Shown here: positions 29,164-37,757 of the stretch, piece by piece
Layout: each line of letters opens with the position of its first letter
How positions within the stretch are numbered: position 1 is the first letter of the stretch
Notes under the pieces: model-generated
The model's database searches: none
Told to the model about the DNA's origin: nothing
Seen by the model: only the letters and a program-made list of their open reading frames with translations
Program-made: the position numbers and the translations under genes
NCBI RefSeq assembly: GCF_024346055.1
Contig: NZ_JAGQCH010000003.1
Coordinates: 124,001 to 188,000, forward strand
DNA length: 64,000 bases
Source: Cyanobium sp. Cruz CV13-4-11
Lineage (GTDB): Bacteria > Cyanobacteriota > Cyanobacteriia > PCC-6307 > Cyanobiaceae
Reading direction: 5' to 3'

Positions 29164-30126
29164 ATGAAGGTTCTGGTTGTCGGTGGAACAGGAACCCTCG
29201 GTCGCCAGATCGCCCGCCGTGCCCTTGATGCTGGACACACCGTCCGCTGCATGGTGCGCTCGCCCCGCAAGGCCGCCTTCCTGCAGGAATGGGGCTGTGA
29301 TCTCACCCGCGGTGACCTGCTGGAGCCCGCCAGCCTCGATTACGCCCTGGAGGGGCAGGAGGCCGTGATCGATGCCGCCACGGCCCGGGCCACCGATGGC
29401 GGCAGTGCCTACGAGATCGACTGGGACGGCAAGCAGAACCTCTTCGCCGCCTGTCGGCGGGTCGGTCTGGGGAGGTTGGTGTTCGTGTCGCTGCTGGATG
29501 CGGCCAAGCACCGGTCCGTGCCGCTGATGGACATCAAGGCCTGCACCGAGGCGTGGCTTGAAGCGTCCGACCTCGACTACACGATCCTGCGTGGTGTCGC
29601 CTTCATGCAGGGGCTGATCAGCCAGTTCGCGATTCCCGTGCTGGAGAGCCAGACCGTCTGGGTGAGCGGAGCACCGACGCCGATCGCCTACATGAACACC
29701 CAGGACGTGGCCCGTTTCGCCGTGGCGGCCCTGGAGCGGCCCGAAACGATCCGGCGGGCGTTCCCGGTGGTGGGTCCCCGGGCCTGGATCACCGGGGAGA
29801 TCACCCAACTCTGCGAGCGCTACAGCGGCCGCGAAGCCCGGGTGTTTCGGGTGCCGCCGGTCCTGTTGCGGCTGATGCAGTCGGCCACGGGATTTTTCGA
29901 GGCCAGCCTCAACGTCGCCGAACGGCTTGCGTTCGCTGAGGTGGTGGGCGGCGGCGAGCCCCTCACCGCGCCCATGGAGGCCAGCTATGCCGCCTTCGGC
30001 CTGGATCCAGCCGAAACCACCCTTCTCGAGGATTACCTCAAGGAGTACTACGACACGATCCTGCGGCGTCTGCGGGAGATGGAGTCCGACCTCGACAAGG
30101 AAGCCAAGAAGAAGCTGCCGTTCTGA
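29164..30126 (+). CDS. ycf39: Ycf39/NmrA-type NAD(P)-binding PSII assembly factor
   Basis: A 320-residue atypical short-chain dehydrogenase. The Rossmann loop VLVVGGTGTLGRQIARRAL opens the protein, and FVSLLDAAKHRSVPLMDIKA and LDYTILRGVAFMQGL are family-typical. Ycf39 (plant HCF244) forms a complex that helps synthesise and insert D1 and deliver chlorophyll. ATG at 29164 is preferred over a TTG at 29152. The placement after petM fits a photosynthesis role. Confidence 0.92.
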   Translation: MKVLVVGGTGTLGRQIARRALDAGHTVRCMVRSPRKAAFLQEWGCDLTRGDLLEPASLDYALEGQEAVIDAATARATDGGSAYEIDWDGKQNLFAACRRVGLGRLVFVSLLDAAKHRSVPLMDIKACTEAWLEASDLDYTILRGVAFMQGLISQFAIPVLESQTVWVSGAPTPIAYMNTQDVARFAVAALERPETIRRAFPVVGPRAWITGEITQLCERYSGREARVFRVPPVLLRLMQSATGFFEASLNVAERLAFAEVVGGGEPLTAPMEASYAAFGLDPAETTLLEDYLKEYYDTILRRLREMESDLDKEAKKKLPF

Positions 30127-30177
30127 GCGCCAAGACGCGACAGTTCGTGTGTACTATTGCAGCGTTTGGCGACGGCC

Positions 30178-30393
30178 ATGGCGATTTCCCAGATCAAGAA
30201 CCTGCAGCGGCGTCTGGCCAACCTGGAGGAGGAGGCGATCGCCGAGCTCACACGCGCCTGCGGCCATGAGCTCTGGGCCTCCCTGGGCTTCGATGCCTTC
30301 GACAGCCTGGAGGATCCCGACCGACGCGCCCGGGCGAACTATTACTACGGTCAGCTCCAGACGGTCAGGGAACTGAAAGACGCCCTGGTCTGA
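30178..30393 (+). CDS. Small conserved cyanobacterial hypothetical protein
   Basis: A 71-residue soluble, mainly helical protein beginning MAISQIKNLQRRLANLEEEA, with a YYYGQLQTVRELKDAL end. Function unknown; it looks like one of the short proteins conserved among cyanobacteria. A TTG-like opening 21 bases upstream is less likely. Its 3' end overlaps the end of the convergent pseudouridine synthase gene by 29 bases. Confidence 0.7.
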   Translation: MAISQIKNLQRRLANLEEEAIAELTRACGHELWASLGFDAFDSLEDPDRRARANYYYGQLQTVRELKDALV

Positions 30394-30982
30394 GCAGCGC
30401 CGCCAGGCGTTGGCGCTCGATGGGGCTCACGGCGCGCCAGGTGCCGGGGGCCAGGCCCACCAGATCCAGGGGCGGGCCGCCGTCCATCAGGTCGATTGCC
30501 GTACGCAGCAGGCGCAGGGTGGGCAGCCCCACCGCCGCGGTCATGCGCCGCACCTGGCGGTTCCGCCCCTCGCGCAACTCCAGTTCCAGCCAGTCGGTGG
30601 GCACCCGCAGCCGGTGGCGGATCGGCGGATCCCTTTCAGACAGGGCGGGGTCCGCCACGGCCCGGGCCCGGGCCGGCAGGGTGCGTCGCCCCTGGACCAT
30701 CACCCCCTGCCGGAGGCTGTCGAGGGCCGGCGGGGTGATCACACCTTCCACCTGCACCAGATACCGGCGCCAATGGCCCTGGGCCGGGTCGGTGAGCCTC
30801 GCTTGAAGCCGCCCATCGTCGGTGAGCACCAGCAGTCCCTCGCTGTCCGCATCCAGGCGGCCGGCGGCGTAGACGCCCGGTTGATTGACCAGATCGGCCA
30901 GGGTGCCCCATGGGCTGCCCGGTTCCGGGGTGAACTGGCTGAGCACCCCGTAGGGCTTATGGAGCAGCAGGGTCGTCGTCAC
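30365..30982 (-). CDS. RsuA/RluE-type pseudouridine synthase
   Basis: A 205-residue pseudouridine synthase of the RsuA/RluB/E/F family, which modifies rRNA. The catalytic aspartate motif is AAGRLDADSEGLLVLTDDG; LREGRNRQVRRMTAAVG and LRLLRTAI follow. There is no N-terminal S4 domain, so it resembles RluE. The start is GTG at 30980-30982. The exact target uridine cannot be inferred. Confidence 0.9.
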   Translation of the reverse strand: MTTTLLLHKPYGVLSQFTPEPGSPWGTLADLVNQPGVYAAGRLDADSEGLLVLTDDGRLQARLTDPAQGHWRRYLVQVEGVITPPALDSLRQGVMVQGRRTLPARARAVADPALSERDPPIRHRLRVPTDWLELELREGRNRQVRRMTAAVGLPTLRLLRTAIDLMDGGPPLDLVGLAPGTWRAVSPIERQRLAALLRPGRLSVP

Positions 30983-30995
30983 TGCTCCGGCAGGG

Positions 30996-31085
30996 TCAGG
31001 CGCTTTCCCGGGCCCGCCAGAGGTTGACCACGCCGATCGAGATCAGCAGCAGGCCCAGATCCATCGAAATGGGAGGAAGGATCAT
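30996..31085 (-). CDS. Possible 29-residue single-span membrane peptide
   Basis: A small frame encodes MILPPISMDLGLLLISIGVV followed by NLWRARESA: one hydrophobic helix with a charged tail, the pattern of small photosynthetic-membrane subunits or membrane microproteins. I do not recognise it as a known Psb, Psa or Pet subunit. There is no clear ribosome binding site. It lies just upstream of the pseudouridine synthase on the same strand. Confidence 0.35.
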   Translation of the reverse strand: MILPPISMDLGLLLISIGVVNLWRARESA

Positions 31086-31217
31086 GGGGTGGGGCCAGGG
31101 GCGCTCTTTCGGCTGACCCTATCGCTCCTGTCTTGCCACCGTGTGACGGGCTTGGGAGCGGGCACGGCCGGCGCTTAAGCTGAAACTCTGTTGTTTTCCT
31201 CAAGCCAGCCTTCCCGC

Positions 31218-31487
31218 ATGATCGAAACGTCCGGTGTGATCGAAAAGGAGCAGGGCAACGGGTTCTACCTCGTCACCCTCGAGCAGCCTGCCGGTCACCA
31301 ATGCCTCTGCCGGGCGGCGGGCAAGCTGACCAAGTTCCGGATCAAGCTGCTGGCTGGGGACAAGGTGCTGGTGGAGATCAGCCCCTACGACCTGACCCGG
31401 GGCCGCATCACCTACCGGGAGCGCAATGCCGGAGCCACCGGACCGAGGCCGGGGGGCAACCGTCCCGGTGGGCCCAGGCGCCGCTGA
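31218..31487 (+). CDS. infA: Translation initiation factor IF-1
   Basis: An S1/OB-fold initiation factor that binds the ribosomal A site. The protein starts MIETSGVIEKEQGNGFYLVT and contains LTKFRIKLLAGDKVLVEISPYD. It is 89 residues long, with a Gly/Pro/Arg-rich C-terminal extension of about 17 residues (GPRPGGNRPGGPRRR) beyond the usual IF-1 end. The start is ATG at 31218. Confidence 0.97.
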   Translation: MIETSGVIEKEQGNGFYLVTLEQPAGHQCLCRAAGKLTKFRIKLLAGDKVLVEISPYDLTRGRITYRERNAGATGPRPGGNRPGGPRRR

Positions 31488-31503
31488 GGCCGGCTCGAGC
31501 CGC

Positions 31504-31794
31504 TCAGATTTCCAGCAGGCCGTCGGTTTCCGGACGACGGCCGAGGTCCAGATCCCTCGGCACCATCAGAACGTTGGCCTGAAGCAGTTCGGGGTGGTCT
31601 TCCAGGGTGAGCAGCCACTCACGGAATTCCTCGTTGATGGCGTAGCTGTCTTCGAACAGTTCACGGCCATCAAGGGCAGCCCGGCGGGCCAGGGCCCAGC
31701 AGACCGCCACGGTCACACGACGATGGACAGCCGCATCCATGGGAGCATCAAAAGAAGCGTCCTGTTCGCTTGAATCGTCTCTTGGCCTGTCCAT
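31504..31794 (-). CDS. Hypothetical protein
   Basis: A 96-residue acidic protein starting MDRPRDDSSEQDASFDAPMD. The middle (VAVCWALARRAALDGRELFEDSYAINEEFREWLLTLEDHPELLQAN) is helical and looks like a small conserved domain. I do not recognise the family. A longer frame opening at 31902 gives an unconserved leader. It faces infA tail to tail. Confidence 0.55.
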   Translation of the reverse strand: MDRPRDDSSEQDASFDAPMDAAVHRRVTVAVCWALARRAALDGRELFEDSYAINEEFREWLLTLEDHPELLQANVLMVPRDLDLGRRPETDGLLEI

Positions 31795-31914
31795 CGGGGT
31801 GATCTCGGTGGATGTCCTGGTGTGCCCACGTTGGCTGTTGGTGGACTCCTCGACGGTGTTGGTTGTCACATCGTTGCAGGAAAGCCAGCGGCGGCAAGCC
31901 AAGTGGGGGAGAAG

Positions 31915-33393
31915 TTAAGCCAATTGGCGTCGAATCAACGGCAACACGGGCCCGCTGACGCTGAGCATCCGCCCGGCGTCGTCCGCCAGGGCCTGCAGCG
32001 GCAGGCCTTGGCCGCTCCCCGGGGAGCCGCCCCCGCCGGGGGCCACCTCCGGGGGGCGTGGGCGGATCACGTAGGGCTCACTCACGGTCCAGCCCCTGGC
32101 GTAGCTGATCAGCAGGGGATCGGCCGGAGCGAACACGTAGGACGGCAGGCGCGGGATGGTTTCCTGACCGGAGCGATCCCCGTCCATGCGCACGGCCCTG
32201 GTGATCGCCTGAACGAAGCGGCTGCGGGTGACCACGGTGGTCAGGTAGGCCACCACCCGTAGCCGGGGGGCATCGAAGCCTTCGGCGCACATGTCGATGC
32301 TCACCAGCCAGTCGGCCTCCCCGGCCTGGAACGCCGCCAGGCGCTGGGCCGCCTCCGGATCCTGGGAGTGCACCAGGTGCACCCGGTCCCCTTCCTTGGC
32401 CAGCAGGTCGGCGATGCTGCCGGCATGGCCGATGTCGCGGGCCACCACCAGGCCGCCGGCCCCCGGATGCTCCAGCCTTACCCGCTCCAGGCGTCGGCGG
32501 GCCTGGAGCAGCAGCCGCAGGGCGATCCCGCCCCGATCCCCGGGTCGGATGGCCCGGCGCAGGTTGCGGGCCCGCCAGCTCTCCCGCTGCTCCGCCGACA
32601 GGGGGGAGATCTCGCGGTCCCGCCCATCCTCCGGACGCCCGTGTTCGACCCAACCGTCCTGGAAGCGGAATTCCAGGGGCCGCACGTCACCGGCGGCGAT
32701 CAGGGCCCGGGGCTCGACGCAGAGGTCCGGAATGATGCGCTCGGCCGGACCGTCCTGGTCGTGCATCCGGATCCGACGGCCTGAACAGAAGCCCAGGTTG
32801 TCAGCGCGGAAGGGGGTGCCGGTGAGACCCAGCCGCAGCTGGGCGCCGCCGCTGAGGCTGCTGAAGGCGTGCCCCCAGGCCGTGGCCTTCGGTTCAAGAG
32901 GATCGAGGCCCAGGTGGTGCACCTCGTCGCCGATCGCGAGCCAGCGCCGGCCATGGAGATGGCCGACCAGTTCCTGCTCCAGGCGGCTTCGGTGCAGGGC
33001 GGCCGCCTGGTAGCTGAGCAGCAGGCCCTGGCCGGTCGCCGCCGGGGGCGCCCCCCCCGGGTCCCACTCCCGCAGCACCAGGCCGAGGCGGGCGGCGGCG
33101 CCGATCCACTGGCGGCCGATGGCGCTGCGGTGGCAAAAAACCACGAACCGCTCCAGCCGTCCTTCCCGTTGCAACTGCTGGAAGGCGAGCAGGGCCCCCA
33201 GGGTCTTGCCGGCGCCGGGACCGGCGTGCAGGAGCACGTCCTGGCCCCCGGGGGTCGCCGCGACCAGCCGGGCCCGCAGCAGCTGGATCAGGCGCCGCTG
33301 CCAGGCCCGGGGCTCGGGGCCGCAGGGAGTCCCGGCGACGCCCCGCAAGCCGCCATCGCGGCCCAGACCCAGATCGAAGGACGGTGGCGCCAT
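31915..33393 (-). CDS. SF2 DEAD/DEAH-type helicase
   Basis: A 492-residue superfamily 2 ATPase of the UvrB/restriction type. Motif I is HAGPGAGKTLGALLAF, motif II is AIGDEVHHLG (DEVH), motif III is GLTGTPFRAD, and the C-terminal helicase half has DMCAEGFDAPRLRVV and the motif VI region FVQAITRAVRMD. No nuclease or methyltransferase domain is fused and no methylase is nearby, so it is not an obvious restriction system. Cyanobacteria often carry such an orphan helicase; its substrate is unknown. Confidence 0.85.
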   Translation of the reverse strand: MAPPSFDLGLGRDGGLRGVAGTPCGPEPRAWQRRLIQLLRARLVAATPGGQDVLLHAGPGAGKTLGALLAFQQLQREGRLERFVVFCHRSAIGRQWIGAAARLGLVLREWDPGGAPPAATGQGLLLSYQAAALHRSRLEQELVGHLHGRRWLAIGDEVHHLGLDPLEPKATAWGHAFSSLSGGAQLRLGLTGTPFRADNLGFCSGRRIRMHDQDGPAERIIPDLCVEPRALIAAGDVRPLEFRFQDGWVEHGRPEDGRDREISPLSAEQRESWRARNLRRAIRPGDRGGIALRLLLQARRRLERVRLEHPGAGGLVVARDIGHAGSIADLLAKEGDRVHLVHSQDPEAAQRLAAFQAGEADWLVSIDMCAEGFDAPRLRVVAYLTTVVTRSRFVQAITRAVRMDGDRSGQETIPRLPSYVFAPADPLLISYARGWTVSEPYVIRPRPPEVAPGGGGSPGSGQGLPLQALADDAGRMLSVSGPVLPLIRRQLA

Positions 33394-33509
33394 GGGCCGA
33401 TTCTGCTGGGCTGGCCAGGGCCCGGTGGGCGTGTCCGCACATTGGCGCCCGGTTGCTTGCCGTCACCGGCGGGGCTGTCTATTGCGGAAGGAGTGTGTGT
33501 GGCCCCGCG

Positions 33510-34667
33510 TTGGTCAAATTGCTGATTCCCAGGGAGACGGCTCCCGGAGAGCGGAGGGTCGCCGCGACCCCCGAAACGGTCAGGCGCCTGGTGGTCAAGG
33601 GGGCGACCCTTCAGGTGGAGCGGGGGGCGGGCCAGGCGGCCGGCTTCCTCGACGCCGACTACGCCGCCGTGGGCGCCGAGCTGTGGGACGGGGACGCCGC
33701 GGCCTGGGGGGCGGTCGATGGGGTGCTCTGTGTGCAGCCCCCGCGGAGCGAGGATCTTGGCCGCCTGCGGGAGGAAGCCCTGCTGGTGGGCCTGCTGGCC
33801 CCCTACGGCGCCACCGCCCTGGTGGCGGCGCTCAATGGCCGGCGGGCCTCCGCCATCGCCCTTGAGCTGCTGCCGCGGATCACCCGGGCCCAGTCGATGG
33901 ACGTTCTTTCCTCCCAGGCCAACATCGCCGGCTACAAGGCGGTGCTGCTGGCGGCCGCCGCCCTCGATCGCTACGTGCCGATGCTGATGACGGCGGCGGG
34001 CACGATCCAGCCCTCCAGGGTGCTGATCCTGGGTGCGGGCGTCGCTGGTCTTCAGGCACTGGCCACCGCCCGCCGCCTCGGCGGTGTGGTGTACGTCTCG
34101 GATGTGCGGCCGGCGGTGAAGGAGCAGGTGGAATCCCTCGGGGGCCGCTTCATCGACCCGCCGCAACTGGAGGAGGCCCCCGCCGAGGTGGGCGGCTACG
34201 CGCGCCAGGCCAGCGAAGCCTTCCTGGCGGCCCAGCGCCAGCAGCTGGCCGACCAGCTGGCCCTGGCCGACATGGTGATCTGCACCGCCCTGGTGCCCGG
34301 CCGGCCGGCACCCCGCCTGATCAGCGAAGAGATGCTCGATGGCATGCGGCCCGGAGCGGTGGTGGTGGATCTGGCCGTGGCCCAGGGGGGCAACTGCTTC
34401 GGCACGATCCCCGGGGCCACGGTGGAGCGCCGGGGCGTGCTGCTGATCGGGGCCGATGCCCTGCCCAGCACCGTTCCCAACCACGCCAGCGCCCTTTACG
34501 CCCGCAACATCGCCACCCTGGTTGAGCACGTGCTGGGCGAGGACGGCTTCCGGCTGGATCCGGAGGATCCGATCCTGGACGGCTGTCTGCTCACCTTTGC
34601 CGGCGCCTGCCGCCGCGACGACATCGTCGAGCCCGCCGGCCTGTCCCCCATCGGAGCCCGTTCATGA
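33510..34667 (+). CDS. pntA: NAD(P) transhydrogenase alpha subunit, catalytic part
   Basis: The NAD(H)-binding domain I of proton-translocating transhydrogenase, which makes NADPH from NADH using the proton gradient. IPRETAPGERRVAATPETV opens the protein, QSMDVLSSQANIAGYKAVL is diagnostic and VLILGAGVAGLQALATARRLG is the nucleotide-binding loop. No ATG fits; the TTG at 33510 gives the expected MVKLLIPRE-like start and 385 residues, though the AAGGAG at 33488-33493 is far from it. First gene of a three-gene operon. Confidence 0.92.
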   Translation: MVKLLIPRETAPGERRVAATPETVRRLVVKGATLQVERGAGQAAGFLDADYAAVGAELWDGDAAAWGAVDGVLCVQPPRSEDLGRLREEALLVGLLAPYGATALVAALNGRRASAIALELLPRITRAQSMDVLSSQANIAGYKAVLLAAAALDRYVPMLMTAAGTIQPSRVLILGAGVAGLQALATARRLGGVVYVSDVRPAVKEQVESLGGRFIDPPQLEEAPAEVGGYARQASEAFLAAQRQQLADQLALADMVICTALVPGRPAPRLISEEMLDGMRPGAVVVDLAVAQGGNCFGTIPGATVERRGVLLIGADALPSTVPNHASALYARNIATLVEHVLGEDGFRLDPEDPILDGCLLTFAGACRRDDIVEPAGLSPIGARS

Positions 34668-34957
34668 GCCTTCTGACGCAGTCCCTCTGGGTGCTCCTGC
34701 TGGGCAGCCTGCTGGGGCTGGAATTGATCGGCAAGGTGCCCCCCACCCTGCACACCCCCCTGATGTCGGGGGCCAATGCCATCAGCGGCATCACCGTGCT
34801 GGCGTCCCTCACCCTCATCCAGCAGGCCGGAGACAACACGGCCCTGCTGGTGATCGGAGCCCTTTCCCTGGGTTTCGCCCTCTACAACGTGATCGGCGGC
34901 TTCCTGGTCACCGATCGCATGCTCGCCATGTTCCGCCGCAAGGGTGACAGCCGATGA
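34664..34957 (+). CDS. NAD(P) transhydrogenase alpha subunit, membrane part
   Basis: The separate membrane portion of the alpha subunit (often called PntAB or PntA2), 97 residues with three hydrophobic helices (LWVLLLGSLLGLELIG, GITVLASLTLIQQA, ALSLGFALYNVIGGFLV). It overlaps pntA and pntB by four bases at each end (ATGA), so the operon is translationally coupled. The split alpha subunit is the usual cyanobacterial arrangement. Confidence 0.94.
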   Translation: MSLLTQSLWVLLLGSLLGLELIGKVPPTLHTPLMSGANAISGITVLASLTLIQQAGDNTALLVIGALSLGFALYNVIGGFLVTDRMLAMFRRKGDSR

Positions 34958-36384
34958 CGTTCTCCATGGATGCTTTTGCCGCCGCCATCGATCTGGCGGC
35001 CGTTCTCCTGCTGGCCCTTGGCATCAAAGGCCTCTCGAAGGTGAGCTCCGCCCGTGGGGCCAACGCCCTGGCGGCCCTGGCCATGGGTCTGGCCGTGGTG
35101 GGGCTGCTGATCGAGATCCGGCCCGATCCGATCGCCTGGCTCTGGATCGCCGCCGGCAGCGCCGCCGGCGGATTGGCCGGCCTGGTGACGGCCCGCCGGG
35201 TGCCCATGACCGCCATGCCGGAAACGGTGGCCCTGTTCAACGGCTGCGGCGGCATGGCCTCCCTGCTGGTGGCCATGGGAGTGGCCCTGTTCGATACGGG
35301 GGATGCCGACATCGTCGCCCTGGTGTCGATCGCCGTGTCGGTGTTCGTCGGCGCCATCACCTTCAGTGGCTCGATCGTGGCCATGGCCAAGCTCCAGGGC
35401 TGGCTGGACACCCCCGGCTGGACCCAGAGCCGCCTGCGCCACGGCGTCAACATCTCCCTGGCGGTGCTTTGCCTGGTCTCGGCCCTGCTGCTGCCCGGCG
35501 ATCCCTCCGGCCTGCCCCTGTGGCTGCTGATGGGCGGCTCCACCCTGCTGGGCATCGGCGTCACCCTGCCCATCGGCGGGGCCGACATGCCCGTGGTCAT
35601 CTCCCTGCTCAACTCCTATTCCGGGGTGGCGGCGGCGGCGGCGGGCTTCGTGGTGGGCAGCCAGCTGCTGATCGTGGCCGGCGCCATGGTGGGGGCGGCG
35701 GGCCTGATCCTCACCCAGGTGATGTGCACCGCCATGAACCGTTCCCTGGTGTCGGTGCTCTTCGGCGGTGCCCTCGGGGCCAGCGCCGGCGCCGTGGGCG
35801 GTGGCGGCAGCGAGGCGGGCTACACCCGCATCACCAGCTGCAGCGCCGAGGAATGCGCCATGGCCCTGGAACAGGCCGAGCGGGTGGTGTTCGTGCCTGG
35901 CTACGGCCTGGCGGTGGCCCAGGCCCAGCATTCCCTGCGGGAGCTGGCCAAGCTGCTCGAGAGCCATGGGGTGGAGGTGAGCTACGCCATCCATCCGGTG
36001 GCGGGACGCATGCCGGGCCACATGAACGTGCTGCTGGCCGAGGCCGACGTGCCTTACGAGCAGCTGCTGGAAATGGACCTGGTCAACCCCGAGTTCCCCC
36101 GCACCGACGTGGTCATCGTGCTGGGGGCCAATGATGTGGTGAACCCCCAGGCCAAGAACGACCCCACCAGCCCCCTCTACGGGATGCCCGTGCTGGAGGT
36201 GGACCAGGCCCGCCAGGTGTTCGTCGTCAAGCGCAGCCTCGGGGCCGGCTATGCCGGCATCAACAACGCCCTGTTCGAAATGCCCCAGACCGCTATGGTA
36301 TTCGGGGATGCCAAGGCGGTGCTCAATGGCCTGCTGAGCGAGCTCCGGTCCATGGGCGTAGGCAAGGTGAAGGTGTCGGCCTGA
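34954..36384 (+). CDS. pntB: NAD(P) transhydrogenase beta subunit
   Basis: The membrane and NADP(H)-binding subunit of the transhydrogenase, 476 residues. Several helices come first, then domain III with VVFVPGYGLAVAQAQH, HPVAGRMPGHMNVLLAEA and NDVVNPQAKNDPTSPLYGMP. Last gene of the pnt operon, coupled to the preceding gene by ATGA. Confidence 0.97.
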   Translation: MTFSMDAFAAAIDLAAVLLLALGIKGLSKVSSARGANALAALAMGLAVVGLLIEIRPDPIAWLWIAAGSAAGGLAGLVTARRVPMTAMPETVALFNGCGGMASLLVAMGVALFDTGDADIVALVSIAVSVFVGAITFSGSIVAMAKLQGWLDTPGWTQSRLRHGVNISLAVLCLVSALLLPGDPSGLPLWLLMGGSTLLGIGVTLPIGGADMPVVISLLNSYSGVAAAAAGFVVGSQLLIVAGAMVGAAGLILTQVMCTAMNRSLVSVLFGGALGASAGAVGGGGSEAGYTRITSCSAEECAMALEQAERVVFVPGYGLAVAQAQHSLRELAKLLESHGVEVSYAIHPVAGRMPGHMNVLLAEADVPYEQLLEMDLVNPEFPRTDVVIVLGANDVVNPQAKNDPTSPLYGMPVLEVDQARQVFVVKRSLGAGYAGINNALFEMPQTAMVFGDAKAVLNGLLSELRSMGVGKVKVSA

Positions 36385-36400
36385 GGGTGGGGCCCCGCTC

Positions 36401-37432
36401 GTGTCCCAGCTACCCGACCGCCTTGGCCTGAGCCCGTTCCGCCAGCGCGCCCCGTGGATCGGCGGGGATCTGCAGACCCTGCGGGATACCCTGCGCCCCC
36501 AGCGCTTTCCCCCCGATCGCGCCGAGGCTCTGCCGATCCCCCTGGCGGACGGCGACCAGTTGGTGGCTCTGCTGGACCGTCCCGACGATGGAGCACCGAT
36601 CGGCCTGGTGCTGGTGCTGCATGGTCTGGGGGGCTCCGGCGACGGCCCAGGCCCGCGGCGACTGGCCCAGGCCCTGGCCGCCGAGGGTTTCGCCGTGCTG
36701 CGCCTTAACCTGCGGGGGGCCGGCCGCGGCCGACCCCTTGCCCGGGGCACCTACTGCGCCATCTGCAACGACGACCTGCGGCCGGCCCTGGCCCGGGCCC
36801 GGCAACTGGCCCCTGACCTGCCACTCTTCGGCGCCGGCATTTCCCTGGGGGGCACGGTGCTGCTCAACGCTGGCCTGGGCGGCATGGGCTTGGATGGCCT
36901 GGTCTGCGTCAGCAGTCCCCTCGATCTGACCGTCTGCGCTGACCAGTTCGAGCGCCGCCGCAACCGGTTGTACCAGCGCTGGCTGATGGAGCGCCTGCGG
37001 GAGCAGACCCTGGCCGATCCGGGGGGGCTCCTGGAGGCGGAGCGCCAGGCGCTGGTGGGGCCAAGGCGTGCCCGCACGATCCGGGGTTTCGATGCGGCCA
37101 TCACGGCGCCGCGCTGGGGCTTCGCCTCGGTGGCCGCCTACTACGCCGCCGCCAGTCCCCTGGGCCCCCTGCTCGAAGGCCAGCCCCTGCCCCCCACCCT
37201 GCTGCTGCATGCCGGCGACGATCCCTGGGTGCCGGTGGGGCCCCTGCGGCAGCTGGCGGCCAGGGTTTCCGGCCAGGCGGCGACCGGCGCGGGATCGGCC
37301 CCCACGGTGCTGATCACGCCCCAGGGCGGCCACAACGGCTTCCATGCCCCTGGCGACGGACCGGCCTGCTGGGCCGACCGGCTGGTGGTGGCCTGGCTGA
37401 AGCGCCTCAGCCGGGGGGAAGGGGGCGGCTGA
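36401..37432 (+). CDS. YheT-type alpha/beta hydrolase
   Basis: A 343-residue hydrolase of the YheT/ABHD group: VLVLHGLGGSGDGPG, nucleophile elbow GAGISLGGTVLLN, acid in LLHAGDDPWVPV and histidine in TPQGGHNGF. A GTG at 36401 starts the frame 16 bases after pntB, so it may be cotranscribed with pnt. Substrate unknown, perhaps an ester or lipid. The 3' end overlaps the convergent ferredoxin-like gene by 26 bases. Confidence 0.86.
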   Translation: MSQLPDRLGLSPFRQRAPWIGGDLQTLRDTLRPQRFPPDRAEALPIPLADGDQLVALLDRPDDGAPIGLVLVLHGLGGSGDGPGPRRLAQALAAEGFAVLRLNLRGAGRGRPLARGTYCAICNDDLRPALARARQLAPDLPLFGAGISLGGTVLLNAGLGGMGLDGLVCVSSPLDLTVCADQFERRRNRLYQRWLMERLREQTLADPGGLLEAERQALVGPRRARTIRGFDAAITAPRWGFASVAAYYAAASPLGPLLEGQPLPPTLLLHAGDDPWVPVGPLRQLAARVSGQAATGAGSAPTVLITPQGGHNGFHAPGDGPACWADRLVVAWLKRLSRGEGGG

Positions 37433-37757
37433 AGGGGGTGCGGCGCACGATCCATTCCTCAATGGGCTCCCCGCCAATCACATGCTGGTGCACGATTCGC
37501 TCGATCCGCTCAGGGGTGACGCCGCCGTAGGTGAGGCCCTCCGGCCAGATCAGCAGCACCGGGCCCTCGCAGCAGACACGCAGGCAATCGGCCTTGGTGC
37601 GCAGCACCACCCCCTGGGGCCGGCCGGGCTCCTCCAGCCCCAGCTCCCGCACCAGCTGCTTGAGCCGGTCCCAGCTGGCCGCCCCAACGGCCGGGTCGCC
37701 ACAGAGCGCCTTGGTGGGCGTGGCGCAGAGCAGCAGGTGGTGCTGAACCCCGCTCAT
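37407..37757 (-). CDS. Thioredoxin-like [2Fe-2S] ferredoxin
   Basis: A 116-residue protein resembling thioredoxin-fold ferredoxins: [17 protein letters not shown] provides two cysteines and [21 protein letters not shown] the other pair region. These bind one [2Fe-2S] cluster; the electron partner is unknown. It overlaps the dxr stop by four bases, with its ATG at 37755-37757 just after it. It may support the iron-sulfur enzymes of the isoprenoid pathway, but that is inference from position only. Confidence 0.8.
   Translation of the reverse strand: MSGVQHHLLLCATPTKALCGDPAVGAASWDRLKQLVRELGLEEPGRPQGVVLRTKADCLRVCCEGPVLLIWPEGLTYGGVTPERIERIVHQHVIGGEPIEEWIVRRTPFSRPLPPG

Noticed and set aside
31915-33393. 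Considered as part of a restriction-modification or defence island
   Set aside because: No methylase, nuclease, integrase or other defence gene lies within several kilobases; neighbours are housekeeping genes.
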